A stretch of DNA of 64,000 bases from Corallococcus sp. NCRR (GCF_026965535.1 NZ_CP114039.1:5084001-5148000), one strand, 5' to 3'. Shown: positions 36,101 to 51,100, numbered from the stretch's first letter. Notes: generated by a model not told the origin, from the letters alone. Numbers and translations: made by a program.

Positions 36101-39100
36101 TGGGCCGTCATGCGAGACGCGGGTGAGCTTCGGGGCCTGGGAGGTCGCGCTCCCTTGCAGCCGCCCGGCGAGCGCTTCCACCGTGGGGGATTCGAAGAGC
36201 GCGCGCAGCGGGAGTTCGACGTTGAACTCCGCGCGCACGCGGGACACCACCTGCGTGGCCAGAAGGGAATGTCCACCCAGTTCGAAGAAGGAGTCCTTCA
36301 CGCCCACCTGCGGCAGTCGCAGGACTTCGGCCCAGATGGAGGCCAGCTTCGCTTCGGCTTCCGTGCGAGGCGCTTCGTAGATGTTGCCAGACTGCGGCGC
36401 CTCCGGCTCAGGCAGGGCCTTGCGGTCCACCTTGCCGTTGGAGTTGAGGGGCAGCGCCTCAAGCACCACGAAGGTGGCAGGCACCATGTACTCGGGCAGG
36501 CCCTGACGCAGGTGCGTCTTGAGAGCTTCCACCTCCAGCGAGGCATTTGCCTTGGGAGAGACATAGGCGACGAGGCGCTTGTCGGCGGCTTCGCCCTTGG
36601 CGATGACGACGACGTCCTTGATGCCCGGAGCGCGACGAAGGGCCGCTTCGATTTCGCCCAGCTCGATGCGGAAGCCGCGCACCTTCACCTGGAAGTCGAT
36701 GCGGCCAAGGTACTCCAGCCGCCCGTCGATGCGATACCGGACGCGGTCGCCCGTGCGGTACATGCGGCCACCGGCAGGACCGTAGGGCTCCGGCAGGAAG
36801 CGCTCTGCCGTGAGCTCCGGACGCAGCAGGTATCCACGCGCCTGGCCATCACCGGCGAGGTACAGCTCACCGGCGACACCCACGGGCACTGGTTGCAGCG
36901 AAGCGTCCAGCACGTAGGCACGCGTCGCAGGGAGGGGACGGCCAATGAGGGGCACCTCGTCACGGCCGACAATGGATGCCGTGGAGTAAGTGGTGTCTTC
37001 GGACGGGCCATAGAGATTGAAGAGCTTCTCAACCGTCGGGACGGCGTAGACCTGCTTGGCCAACGTCTCGGGCAGGGCTTCACCGGCGAGGTTGATGACT
37101 CGCACGCTGGGAGGCACCGCGCCCAGGCGCAGCAGTTGCGCCATGGCGGAGGGCACCGTGTTGACCAGGGTGACGTGCGCAGCGGTGGGCAGCTCGGCCA
37201 GGTGCAGGGCGTTCTTCGCCACCACCACCGCGCCACCGCTGCTCAACGGGGCGAAGAGCTCGAAGACGGAGAGGTCGAAGTTGAGGCTCGTCGCGGCGAG
37301 CGTTCCCTTCAGTTCCTCCGGTGAGAAGGTCTCCAGGGCCCAGTGGAGGAACGCCACGGCATTGCCATGCGAGATGGCGACGCCCTTGGGACGGCCCGTG
37401 GAGCCCGAGGTGTAGATGAGGTAGGCAAGGTGGCCCGGGTGGATGTCCAGCGAGGGCGCCGTTGTCGGCTGCTTCGCCAGATCCACGTCCGAGTCGAGGC
37501 ACACCGGCGTGGCGGTGGTTTCGGGCAGCGCCTGCAAGAGGTGCGAATGCGCCACGAGGGCGGGGCCCTGGGCATCCTCCAGCAGCCAGCCCAAACGCTC
37601 ACGCGGATAGCTGGGGTCCAGCGGCACGTAGGCACCACCAGCCTTGAGGATGCCGAGCGCTCCGATGACGAGGTCCTCGGTGCGCTCGACGCACAGGCCG
37701 ACGCGCACTTCAGGCCCGACGCCCAGGCCGCGCAGACGGTGAGCGAGCTGATTGGCCTTCGCGTCCAGCTCCCAGTACGTCAGCTGCCGCTCCGGTGTGA
37801 TGACGGCCAGCGCGTCCGGCGTGCGACGCACCTGGGCTTCCACCATCGCGGCGATGCTGCTCTCACGCGGCATCAACGGGGCAGCCGGATTCCACTCGAC
37901 GAGGAGTTGCTGACGCTCTGCATCCGTGAGCAGCGGCAGGTCACCAAGCTTCGTGTCCGGCTTCTTGGCAATGGCCTCCAGCAGCACGCCGAAGTGCCTG
38001 GCCATCCGCTGGATGGTCGCCGTGTCGAACAGGTCCGTCGCGTACTCCAGCGTGCCGACGAATCCGTCCCCGCCTTCGCGCAGGCCCAGGGAGAGATCGA
38101 ACTTCGCGAAGTGGGCTTCCTGGGGCAGCGCTTGGAAGGCCAGGCCCGGCAGGCGCAGCGCCTCGGTGGGCGTGTTCTGCAGGACGAACATGGCCTGGAA
38201 GAGCGGGCTGCGGCTCAGGTCGCGCGCGGGCTGCACGGCTTCGACGAGCTTCTCGAACGGCAGGTGCTGATGGTCGTAGGCCGCGAGCGTCGTGCCTCGC
38301 ACCTGGGTCAACAGGTCCCGGAACGTCGCACGCGGGTTCAGTCGGGCGCGCAGCACGAGCGTGTTGATGAAGAAGCCAATGAGGCCTTCGGTCTCCGCCT
38401 GCGTGCGGCCCGCGATGGGCGTACCTACGCTGACGTCATCCTGCGCGGAGTAGCGCGACAGCAGCACCTGGAACGCCGCCAGCAACGTCATGAACGGCGT
38501 GGCGCCTTCCTTCTGGGAGAGGGCCTTGAGGGCATCCGCGATGTGCTTGGGAATGCGCACGTCCACCGAGTCGCCCCGGTGCGACTGCACGGGCGGCCGC
38601 AGGTGGTCCGTGGGCATCTCCAGCGCGGCGGGGGCTCCGGAGAGCTGCTGCTTCCAGAAGTGGATCTGCGCATCGAGTGCCTTGCCCTGAAGCCAGTTCC
38701 TCTGCCACGTCGCGAAGTCCGCGTACTGCACGGGCAGCGGCGGGAGCGAGGGCGACTGACCCGTGGAGAAGGCCGCGTAGAAGGCCGCCACTTCCCGGAC
38801 GAGCACTCCCGTGGACCAGCCGTCGGAGACGATGTGGTGCATCGTCACGAGCAGCAGGTGGAAGTCCTCGGCCAGGCGCACCAGCGTGCTGCGCAGCAGC
38901 GGGCCCTTCGAAAGGTCGAACGGACGACGCGCTTCCTCATTGGCCAGTCGCCGCGCCTCTTCCTCCCGCAGTGCTTCTGGCCGGGCGGAGAGGTCCACGA
39001 GCGGCAGTGCCCATCCACTGGGCGCGTGGATGTTCTGGATGGGCTGGTCCTGGTGCTCGTGGAAGGTGGTGCGCAGGGCCTCGTGGCGATGGACGAGCGC

Positions 39101-42100
39101 TTCGAAGGCACGGCGCAGTGACTCCACATCCAACTGTCCCGAGAGCTGGAGCGCGGTGGGGATGTTGTACGAGGCGTCCCCAGGCTGGAGCTGATCCAGC
39201 AGCCACAGCCGCTGCTGCGCGAAGGACAGCGGCAGCGGACCGTCATGTGAGGCTCGGGTGAGCGCGGGCAGGTCGAGGTTCGGCGTGGCCGCCTGGAGCC
39301 GCTCCGCCAGCGTCGCGACCGTCGGGGCTTCGAAGAGGGCCCGAAGCGGCAGATTCACGCGGAACGTGGCTCGCACGCGCGAGACGAGCTGGGTGGCCAG
39401 CAGGGAGTGGCCTCCCAGGGCGAAGAAGTCGTCGTGGACGCCCACGCGCTCCACGCGCAGCACCTGCGTGAAGAGGGCCGCGAGCTGTTCCTCGGCGGGC
39501 GTGCGCGGCGCGACGTAGGTGGAGGCGAGCGCATCGCTGTGGGGCGCGGGCAGGGCCTTGCGATCCACCTTGCCGTTGGTGTTGAGCGGCAAGGCCTCCA
39601 GTACGAGGAACGCGGAGGGCACCATGTACTCAGGCAGGTGCTGCTTGAGGAAGGTGCGCAGCTCGGTGGAGTCCAGGGACTCTCCCGCCTCGGGGACGAG
39701 ATAGGCGACGAGTCGCTTGTCTCCGGGCACGTCCTCGCGGGCGAGGACGACGGCTTGATGCACGGCGGGGTGTCCCAGCAGGCGGGACTCGATCTCACCC
39801 AGTTCGATGCGGAAGCCGCGGACCTTCACCTGGAAGTCCGCACGGCCGAGGTAGTCGAGCATGCCGTCCGCGCGCCAGCGCACGACGTCGCCGGTGCGGT
39901 AGAGGCGGTCACCGGGCGTGGAGGAGAAGGCGTCCGGGATGAAGCGGTCCGCCGTCAACTCAGGGCGGTTGAGGTAGCCACGAGCGACGCCCGCACCGCC
40001 GATGAAGAGCTCACCGGCGACGCCCACGGGAACGGGGCGCAGCGTGCGGTCGAGCACGTAGACGCGGACGTTGGGCAGGGGCCTGCCGATGGTGGGGGTG
40101 GGAGAAGCGTCGAAGGCGCAGGCGGTGGCGTCGACGGTGCATTCCGTGGGGCCGTAGACGTTGAAGACGCGAGGGCGCGGAGCCTGGGCCAGGTGACGCC
40201 AGGTGGCGGGGTCCACGGCTTCGCCACCCACGAGGACGCGGTGGGGGATGGCCTTGCGCTCCAGGAGGCCTTCATCCACCAGCAGGCGCAGGTGGGCCGG
40301 AGAGCAGTCGAGGACGTCCAGCGCGTCCTGGCCAATGCGATTCACCAACTCGCTGACGTCGGCGCGAGCTTCGTCGGGGACGATGCAGAGGGTGTGGCCG
40401 TCGAGCACCTGGATGAGCTGCTTGACGGAGGCGTCAAAGGAGAGCGGCGCGTTGACGCTGACGCGCTCCCCAGGCTGCGCGTCGGCGTGCACGGTGGCGG
40501 CGAGCGCGACGCGCAGGTTGAGCACGGAGCGGTGCTGAATCATCACGCCCTTGGGACGGCCGGTGCTGCCCGAGGTGTAGATGATGTAGGCGAGGTGCTC
40601 CGCCGAGACGGACGTCACCGGAGCGCCCTGCGACTCAAGAGCCAGGTCCGCGGCGTCGGAGTCCAGGCAGAGGGTGTGCGCGGAGTGCGGAGGCAGCGAG
40701 TCGCGCAGGCGCTGCTGGGTGAGGACGACAGGAGCGCTGGTGTCGGTGAGGACGTGAGCAAGCCACTCACGCGGGTAGCTGGGGTCGATGGGGACGTAGG
40801 CGCCACCGGCCTTGAGAGTGCCGAGGATGCCGACGAGGGCCTCCACGGAGCGCTCCACGCACAGCACGACGCGCACGTCGGGGCCAACGCCCAGCTTCAC
40901 CAGCCGGTGAGCGAGCTGATTGGCGCGGACTTCCAACTCACGGAAGGTGAGCTGCTCCTCACGGCAGATGACGGCCAGGGCATCAGGCGTGCGAAGGGCC
41001 TGGGCGCTGAAAGCCTCATGGAGGCAGAGGTCTCGGGGGAACTCCGCGCTGGGCCCATTCCAATCGACGAGCAACTGCTGCCGCTCCGGAGCGGTGAGCA
41101 GCGGCAGGCTCGCGAGCGTCGCGTCCGGCTGGGCGGCGATGGCCTCCAGCAGCACGCCCAGATGACCGGACATGCGCTGGACCGTCGACACATCGAAGAG
41201 GTCCGTCGCGTACGTCAGTGTCCCGCCGAAGCCCTGGGGCGACTCGCCGAGGGTGAGCGTGAGGTCGAACTTGGAGGACCGGGTGTCCACCGGGACGCTC
41301 TGGAAGGACAGCCCGGACACGCGGAGCGCTTCGGTGGGCGCGTTCTGCAGGGAGAACATCGCCTGGAAGAGCGCGCTGCGGCTCAAGTCACGTGAAGGCT
41401 GGAGGACCTCCACCAGCTTCTCGAAGGGGACGTGCTGATGCTCGTAGGCCGCGAGCGTCGTGCGGCGCACCTGCGCGAGGAGCTCACGGAAGGTCGCCTG
41501 CGGCTGCACATGGGCGCGCAGCACCAGCGTGTTGACGAAGAAGCCGATGAGGCCCTCGGTCTCCGCCTGCGTGCGGCCGGCGATGGGCGTCCCCACGCTA
41601 ATGTCGTCCTGCGTGGAGTAGCGTGACAGGAGCAGCTGCCAGGCCGCGAGCAACAGCATGAAGGGCGTGGCGCCTTCATCCTGGGCCAGGGTCTTCAGGG
41701 CCTGCGAGACCTCCAACGGAATGCGCACGTCCACCGTGGCGCCCCGACGCGACTGCACCGGCGGACGCGGGTGGTCCGTGGGCAGATCCAGCGCGGAAGG
41801 TGCTCCCCCGAGCTGCTTCTTCCAGTAGCCCAGCTGCGCGTCCAGGGCCTCACCCTGGAGCCAGCCTCGCTGCCACATCGAGAAGTCCGCGTACTGCACC
41901 GGCAGCGGCGGAAGCGAGGGCCTCTGGCCCGTGACGAAGCCCTCATAGAAGGCCGCCACCTCGCGGACGAGGACGCCCATGGACCAGCCGTCGGAGACGA
42001 TGTGGTGCATCGTCACCAGCAACAGGTGTTCTTCGGCCGCCAGCCGCACCAGCGTGCTGCGCAGCAACGGGCCCGTGGAGAGGCCGAAGGCACGCCGTGC

Positions 42101-45100
42101 CTCCGTGGCCGCCGCGAGCTGGGCCTCTTCCTCCCGCCGCGACTCAGGTAGGGCTGTCAGGTCGATGACGGGCAGCTCCCAACCGGAGGGAGCGTGGATG
42201 CATTGCGACGGCTCCTCCTGCGACGGGGTGAGCGTGGTGCGCAGCGATTCGTGGCGCTCCACCAGCGCTTCGAAGGCGCGGCGCAGGGCTTCGATGTCCA
42301 CCTGTCCCGTCAGCCGCAGGGCGGTGGGGATGTTGTACGAGATGTCTCCCGGCTGGAGCTGATCCAGCAGCCAGAGGCGCTGCTGGGCGAAGGACAGCGG
42401 AATGGCGCCCTCGCGCGGCAGTGGCCGTAGGGGCGGTGCGCGGAGCCCGGCGGACCGGGCCTCCTCGAGCTTCGGCGCGAGGCCTTCGACCGTGGGCGCC
42501 TCGAAGAGGGCCCGCAGCGGCAGCTCCACACGGAAGGTGGAGCGCACGCGCGAGACGAGCTGGGTGGCCAGCAACGAGTGGCCTCCCATGGCGAAGAAGT
42601 CGTCCCGCACGCCGATGCGCTCCACCCGGAGGACCTCGGCGAAGAGGGTGGCCAGCTGCTCCTCGGTCGTGGTGCGCGGCGCGACGAAGGCGGTGCTCCG
42701 GGCCGTGTTCCCCGGCTCCGGCAGGGCCTTCCGGTCCACCTTGCCGTTGGCGTTGATGGGCAGCGCGTCCAGCACCATGAAGGCCGACGGCACCATGTAC
42801 TCCGGCAGCCGCTGCTTGAGGCCTGCCCGGAGCGTCTCCGGTGTCGGCGAATGGCCCGCGCGCGCGGTGACGTAGCCGATGAGGCGCTTGTCCGCGCCGG
42901 TGCCCCGGGCCACCACGACCGCTTCGTTGACGCCAGCGGCGGAGCGCAGCGCGGTTTCGATTTCTCCCAGCTCGATGCGGAAGCCACGCACCTTCACCTG
43001 GAGGTCCACGCGGCCCAGGAAGTCGAGCGTGCCGTCATCCCGCCAGCGGGCCTGGTCGCCCGTGCGGTAGAGGCGCTCGCCGGGCTTCGTGGCGAAGGGG
43101 TGGGGGATGAAGCGCTCCGCGGTCAGGTCCGGGCGGTGCAGGTAGCCCCAGGCCAGGCCCTGGCCACCGACGTACACCTCACCGGCGATGCCCACGGGCA
43201 CCGGGTGCAGGTGCCCGTCGAGCACGTAGACCGTGGAGTTGGAGGGCGGCCGGCCGACGGGGATGGCGCCTTCCACGCGCGAGCCATGCCCCATGGCGAA
43301 GGTGGTGGCGAGGGTGGTGCTCTCCGTGGGGCCGTAGGCGTTGTGGAAGGTCGCGCCTTCGGGGATGCGGGCCAGGTGTTCTCGCACTCGGTCCGCGGGC
43401 AGCACGTCGCCACCGGAGAGGATCTGGCGCACGCCCGCGAGCGCTTCACCCTGGTGCAGGGCCATCTGCTCGAAGAGCGCGGTCGTCAGGAACAGCGTCG
43501 TCACGCCGTGGCGGCGCAGCAGCTCGGCCAGCTCCTCCAGCGACAGCGAGTGGGGCGGCGCGAGGACGAGCTTCGAGCCATTCAGCAGCGCGCCCCAGAT
43601 TTCGAGCGTGGAGGCGTCGAAGGCGATGGGGGCGACATGGAGCCAGACCTCGTCCGCGCCGAAGCGCATGAAGGTGCTGCCGACCACCATTCGCGTGATG
43701 CCCCGGTGCGGAATGCAGACGCCCTTGGGGCGGCCGGTGCTCCCGGAGGTGAACATCACGTAGGCCATGGCCTCGCCGTCCACGCGGACGTCGGGGGCAT
43801 GGGTGGGCCGCGTGGCGATGACGTCGCGCTGCGCATCCAGCCAGACGCGGGTGCCGGTGGCGGGCAGCAGGGCCGCGAAGGGCTGGTGGGTGACGATGAA
43901 GTGGACGTCCGCGTCCTCCAACAGGGACGCGATGCGCTCCACGGGCGCATTGCGGTCCACGGGGACGTAGGTGGCCCCCACCTTGAGGATGGCGAGGGTC
44001 GCCGTCACCAGCTCGAAGGACCGCTCGACGGCGAGCCCGACCCGCGCACCCGGCGCGATGCCGAGCTCGCGCAGATGGTGGGCCAGTTGGTTCGCGCGCG
44101 CGTCCAACTGGCCATAGGTCAGCGAGGCCTCTCCCAGGACGAGGGCGACGGCCTCGGGCGCGCGCTGCGCCTGCCGGGCGAAGTGGACGTGGACGGGGAT
44201 GTCCGTGGGGCTGGCGACGGTGGTGTCGTTCCACTCCACGAGGATGCGCTGCCGCTCCTCGCTGGAGAGGAGGGACAGCCCGGACACGGACTGCTCGGGC
44301 CTGGTGGCCACGGCCTCCAGCAGGGTGAGCAGCTGGCGGGCCATCCGCTCCACGGTGCCGCGCTTGAAGAGGGCGGTGCTGTACTCCAGCGAACCCACGA
44401 AGCCCTGGGGCGAGTCCTGCATCGCCAGGTTGAGGTCGAACTTCGCGGAGCGCCCCTCGGTCGTGACCTGCTGGAAGGTGAGGCCGCGGACACGCAGCTC
44501 TCCAACCGGGGCGTTCTGGAGGGCGAACATCACCTGGAACAGGGGGCTGCGGCTCGTGTCCCGGACGGGCTGGAGGACCTCCACCAGCTTCTCGAACGGC
44601 AGGTGCTGGTGTTCGTAGGCCGCCAGCGTCGTCCCGCGCACCTGGGCGAGCAGCGTGCGGAACGACTCCTCCGGCGCCACGCGCGTGCGCAGGACCAACG
44701 TGTTGACGAAGAAGCCGATGAGGCCCTCGGTCTCCGCCTGGGTGCGGCCGGCGATGGGCGAGCCCACGGTGATGTCGTCCTGAGCGGAGTAGCGCGACAG
44801 GAGCACCTGGAACGCTGCGAGCAGCACCATGAAGGGCGTGGCGCCCTCACGCTGCGCCAGTGTCTTGAGCGCTTCGGATGTCGTCTGGGGAATCCGGACG
44901 GAGACGGCCGCGCCCTGGTGGGACTGGATGGCAGGACGCGGATGGTCGGTGGGCAGCTCCAGCGCGAAAGCCGCGCCCGAGAGTTGCTGCTTCCAGTAGC
45001 CCAGTTGTGCGTCCAGCGCTTCGCCCTGGAGCCACTGGCGCTGACGTTCCGCGAAGTCCGCGTACTGCACCGGCAGCGGGGCCAGCGTGGGCGTCTGGCC

Positions 45101-48100
45101 GGAGGTGAAGGCCTCGTAGAAGGCCACCAGCTCGCGGACGAGCACGCCCATGGACCAGCCGTCTGAGACGATGTGGTGCATCGTCACGAGCAGGAAGTGG
45201 TCCTCCTCCGCCAGCCGCACCAGCGTCGTGCGCAGGAGCGGCCCTCGCTCCAGGTGGAAGGGCTGGTTGGCCTCCTTCGCGATCCGTCGCCGGGCCTCGT
45301 CTTCGCGCTGCATGTCGGGCAACGCGGAGAGGTCCACGAGCGGCAGCGTCCACGCGTCCGGCAGGTGGATGTGCTGCGTGGCCTGGCCTTCGTGCTCGTG
45401 GAAGGTGGTGCGCAGGGACTCGTGACGCGCGACCAGGGACTCGAAGGCGCGGCGCAGCGACTCCACGTTCACCGGGCCCTTGAGCCGGAGCGCGGAGGGA
45501 ATGTTGTACGACGCATCGCCCGGCGTGAGCTGATCCAGGAACCAGAGGCGCTGCTGGGCGAACGAGAGCGGAATGGCCCCCGTGCGTGAGGAGGGCCGGA
45601 GCGCGGGCGCACCCCGGGCCACCGCGGGCCGTGCATCCGCGAGCTTCAGGGCGAGGGCGGCCACGGTCGGCGCATCGAAGAGCGCGCGCAGGGGCAGCTC
45701 CAGCCCCAGCGTGGCCCGCACGCGCGAGACGAGCTGGGTGGCCAACAGCGAGTGGCCTCCCAACGCGAAGAAGTCATCGTGGAGGCCTACGCGCTCCACC
45801 CGGAGGACCTCGGTGAAGAGGGCCGCCAACTGTTTCTCGTTGGCGGTGCGCGGTGCGACGTAGGCGACGGTGCGCGCGGTCTCTTCGGGCTCCGGCAGGG
45901 CCTTGCGGTCCACCTTGCCGTTGGCGTTGAGGGGCAGCGCGTCCAGCACCATGAAGGCCGACGGCACCATGTACTCAGGCAGGCTCCGCCGGAGCTGGGC
46001 CTTGAGCGCGTCCGCGTCCAACGAGACGCCCGCGCGAGCGGTGACATAGCCGATGAGGCGTTTGTCCGCGTCCGCGCCCCGGGCCACGACGACGGCCTCG
46101 TTGACGCCCTGGAAGGCGCGCAGGGCGGCTTCGATTTCGCCCAGCTCGATGCGGAAGCCACGCACCTTCACCTGGAAGTCCAAGCGGCCCAAGTACTCCA
46201 GGCGCCCGTCGAGGCGGTAACGGACGCGGTCGCCCGTGCGGTACATGCGGCCACCGGGAGGACCGTAGGGCTCCGGCAGGAAGCGCTCTGCCGTGAGCTC
46301 CGGGCGCAGCAGATAGCCACGCGCCTGGCCTTCGCCGGCGAGGTACAGCTCACCAGCGACACCGACAGGCACCGGCTGGAGTGAAGCGTCCAGCACGTAG
46401 GCCCGCGTCGCGGGCAGGGGACGGCCGATGAGAGGCACTTCGTCACGGCCGACGAGAGAGGCCGTGGAGTAGGTCGTGTCCTCGGACGGGCCGTAGAGGT
46501 TGTAGAGCTTCTCAACCGTAGGCACCGCGTAGACCTGCTTCGCCAATGTCTCGGGCAGGGCCTCACCGGCGAGGTTGATGACGCGCACGCTGGGAGGCAC
46601 CGCGCCCAGGCGCAGCAGTTGCGCCATGGCGGAGGGCACGGTGTTGACCAGGGTGACGTGGGACGCCGTAGGCAGCTCCGCCAGGTGCAGGGCGTTCTTC
46701 GCCACCACCACCGCACCGCCACTGGAGAGAGGCGCGAAGAGTTCGAAGACGGAGAGGTCGAAGTTGAGGCTCGTCGCGGCGAGCGTTCCCTTCAGTTCCT
46801 CCGGTGAGAAGGTCTCCAAGGCCCAGTGGAGGAACGCCACGGCATTGCCATGCGAGATGGCGACGCCCTTGGGGCGGCCGGTGCTGCCGGAGGTGTAGAT
46901 GAGATAGGCGAGGTGTCCGGGGTGGATGTCCACTGAGGGCGCCGTCGTCGGCTGCTTCGTCAGTTCCGCATCCGAGTCGAGACACACCGGCGTGGCGGAG
47001 GTTTCAGGCAGCGCCTGCAAGAGATGCGAGTGGGCGACGAGAGCGGGGCCCTGGGCATCTTCCAGCAGCCAGCCCAAACGCTCACGCGGGTAGCTGGGAT
47101 CCAGCGGCACGTAGGCGCCACCGGCCTTGAGGATGCCGAGTGCTCCAATGACGAGGTCTTCAGTGCGCTCGACACACAGGCCGACGCGAACCTCGGGCCC
47201 TACGCCGAGGCCTCGTAGCCGGTGCGCGAGTTGGTTCGCCTTCGCATCCAGCTCGCGGTACGTCAGCTGCCGCTCCGGCGTGATGACGGCCAGCGCGTCC
47301 GGCGTGCGACGTACCTGGGCTTCCACCATCGCGGGGATGCTGGGCTCACGCGGCGCCTGCGTTGCCGGGGGATTCCACTCCACGAGGATCTGCCGGCGCT
47401 CGTCGCTGGAGAGGAGGGGCAGGGTGGCCACGGATTGCTCAGGCCTGGTGGCCACGGCTTCCAGCAGCGTGAGCAGATGGCTGCACATCCGCTCGATGGT
47501 GCTCCGCTCGAAGAGGGCGGTGCTGTACTCCAGCGAGCCCACGAAGCCCTGGGGTGAGTCCTGCATCGCCAGATTGAGGTCGAACTTCGCGGAGCGCCCT
47601 TCGGTGGTGACCTGCTGGAAGGTGAGGCCGCGAATGCGCAGGTCTCCAACCGGGGCGTTCTGGAGGGCGAACATCACCTGGAACAGCGGGCTGCGGCTCG
47701 CGTCTCGCGCGGGCTGGAGGACCTCCACCAACTTCTCGAACGGAAGGTGCTGGTGCTCGTAGGCCGCGAGCGTCGTGCCGCGCACCTGGGAGAGGAGCTC
47801 ACGGAAGGTTGACCGCGGCTGGACGTGAGCACGCAACACGAGCGTGTTGACGAAGAAGCCGATGAGGCCCTCGGTCTCCGCCTGGGTGCGGCCGGCGATG
47901 GGCGAGCCCACGGTGATGTCGTCCTGCGCGGAGTAGCGCGACAGGAGCACCTGGAACGCCGCGAGCAGCACCATGAAGGGCGTGGCGCCCTCACGCTGCG
48001 CCAGCGCCTTGAGCGCTTCAGACGTCGCCTGGGGAATCCGGACGGAGACGGCCGCGCCCTGGTGGGACTGGATGGCCGGACGCGGATGGTCGGTGGGCAG

Positions 48101-51100
48101 CTCCAGAGCGAAGGCCGCGCCCGCGAGCTGCTGCTTCCAGTAGCCCAGCTGCGCGTCCAGCGCTTCACCCTGGAGCCACTGGCGCTGACGTTCCGCGAAG
48201 TCCGCGTACTGCACCGGCAGCGGGGCCAGCGTGGGCGTCTGGCCGGAGGTGAAGGCCTCGTAGAAGGCCACCAGCTCGCGGACGAGCACGCCCATGGACC
48301 AGCCGTCTGAGACGATGTGGTGCATCGTCACGAGCAGGAAGTGGTCCTCCTCCGCCAGCCGCACCAGCGTCGTGCGCAGCAGCGGCCCGCGCTCCAGATG
48401 GAAGGGCTGATTGGCCTCCTTCGCGATCCGTCGCTGGGCCTCGTCTTCGCGCTGCATGTCGGGCAACGCGGAGAGGTCCACGAGCGGCAGCGTCCACGCG
48501 TCCGGCAGGTGGATGTGCTGCGTGGCCTGGCCTTCGTGCTCGTGGAAGGTGGTGCGCAGGGACTCGTGACGCGCGACCAGGGACTCGAAGGCGCGGCGCA
48601 GCGACTCCACGTCCACCGGCCCCTTGAGCCGGAGCGCGGAGGGAATGTTGTACGACGCATCGCCCGGCGTGAGCTGATCCAGGAACCAGAGCCGCTGCTG
48701 GGCGAACGAGAGCGGGATGGCTCCCGTGGTGCGTGGCACCGGCAGGATCGCGGGCGCGCCCCGGGTAGCCGCGGGCCGTGTGTCCTCAAGCTTCAGGGCG
48801 AGGGCGGCCACGGTCGGCGCATCGAAGAGCGCGCGCAGGGGCAGCTCCAGCCCCAGCGTGGCCCGCACGCGAGAGACGAGCTGGGTGGCCAGCAGCGAGT
48901 GGCCTCCCATGGCGAAGAAGTCATCGTGAATGCCGATCCGCTCCACGCGGAGGACTTCGGCGAAGAGCGTGGCCAGCTGCTCTTCGGTCGGGTTGCGCGG
49001 CGCGACGAAGGCGGCGCGAGAAGTCTCCTCGGGCTCCGGCAGGGCCTTGCGGTCCACCTTGCCGTTGGCGTTGAGGGGCAGCGTGTCCAGCACCATGAAG
49101 GCCGACGGCACCATGTACTCGGGCAGGTGCTGCTTGAGGTCTGCCCGGAGGAGGTCCACGTCCAGCGAGGCGCCCGCGCGAGCGGTGACGTAGCCGACGA
49201 GGCGCTTGCCCGCGTCCGCGCCCCGGGCCACGACAACGGCCTCGTTGACGCCCGGGAGTGCGCGCAGGGCGGCTTCGATTTCGCCCAGCTCGATGCGGAA
49301 GCCACGCACCTTCACCTGGAAGTCCAGGCGGCCCAGGAAGTCGAGCGTGCCGTCCGCCTTCCAGCGGGCCTTGTCGCCCGTACGGTAGAGGCGCTCGCCC
49401 GGCGTGGTGGCGACGGGATGGGGGACGAAGCGCTCCGCGGTGAGGTCCGCGCGGTTCAGGTAGCCCCACGCGAGGCCCTGGCCGCCCACGTACACCTCAC
49501 CGGCGACACCCACGGGCACCGGGTGCAGGTGCGCGTCGAGCACGTAGATGGTGGAGTTGGAGATCGGACGGCCAATGGGGATGGCGCCTTCCACGCGCAT
49601 GCCGTGCCGCATGGTGAGGGTGGTGGAGAAGGTGGTGTTCTCCGTGGGGCCGTAGGCGTTGTGGAAGGTCGCGCCTTCGGAGAGGCGGCCCAGGTGCTCG
49701 CGCACGCGGTCCGCGGGCAGCACGTCGCCACCGGCGAGGACCTGACGCACGCCCGCGATCGCTTCACCCTGGTGCAGGGCCATCTGCTCGAAGAGGGCGG
49801 TGGTGAGCCAGAGCGACGTCACTCGGTGGTGGCGAACCTGCGCGGCCAGTTCCTCCAGCGAGAGGGAATGCGGCGGAGCGAGGACGAGCTTCGCGCCGTG
49901 CAGTAGCGCACCCCAGATTTCGAGCGTGGACGCGTCGAACGCGACGGGTGCGAACTGGAGCCAGACTTCGTCAGGCCCGAAGCGCATGAAGGTGCTGCCG
50001 AGCACGAGGCGGGTGATGCCCCGGTGCGGCACGCTGACGCCCTTGGGGCGGCCCGTGGAGCCCGAGGTGAACATCACGTAGGCCAGGGCTTCACCGTCCA
50101 CGCGGACATCCGGTGCATGCGTGGGCAGCGCGGCGATCTCCGCGGACTGGGCATCCATCCAGACGCGAGTGCCGGAGGCGGGCAGCAGTGAGGCGAAGGG
50201 CTGGTGCGTGACCACCACGCCTACGTCCGCGTCCTCCAGCAACATGGCGATGCGGTCGACGGGCGCATTGCGGTCCACCGGCACGAAGGCCGCCCCCGTC
50301 TTGAGGATGGCGAGGAGCGCGGTCACCAGCTCGAAGGAGCGCTCGACGGCGAGGCCGACGCGCGCACCCGGGACGATGCCGAGGGCCCGCAGGTGATGGG
50401 CCAACTGGTTCGCGCGCGCGTCCAGTTGCGCATACGTCAGCGTCGCATCTCCCAGCACCAGGGCCACCGCGTCGGGCGTGCGCTGCGCCTGCCGCGCGAA
50501 GTGGACGTGGACCGGGACGTCCGTCGGGCTGACGGCGGCCGTGTCATTCCACTCCACAAGGACGCGTTGGCGCTCCTCTCGGGAGAGGAGGGACAGCTCG
50601 GCCATGGGCTGCTCGGGCTTCGCGGCCACGGCCTCCAGCAGCGTGCGCAGGTGGCTGTCCATCCGCTCGATGGTGCTCCGCTCGAAGAGGGCGGTGCTGT
50701 ATTCCATCCAGCCGGTGAACCCCTGCGGTGAGTCCTGCAACGTCAGGGTGAGGTCGAACTTGGCGGAGTGGCTTTCGGCGGCGACCGGCCGGAAGGTGAG
50801 GCCTGGCACGCGCAGCGCTTCTCCCGGGGCGTTCTGGAGGACGAACATCACCTGGAACAGCGGGCTGCGGCTCGCGTCCCGCACGGGCTGGAGGGCCTCC
50901 ACCAGCTTCTCGAAGGGCACGTGCTGATGTTCGTAGGCCGCGAGCGTCGTGCCTCGCACCTGGGCCAGCAGCTCCCGGAAGGTGTCCTCCGGGGTCACGC
51001 GTGCGCGGAGCACGAGCGTGTTGACGAAGAAGCCGATGAGCCCTTCGGTCTCCGCCTGCGTGCGGCCCGCGATGGGCGAGCCCACGGTGATGTCGTCCTG

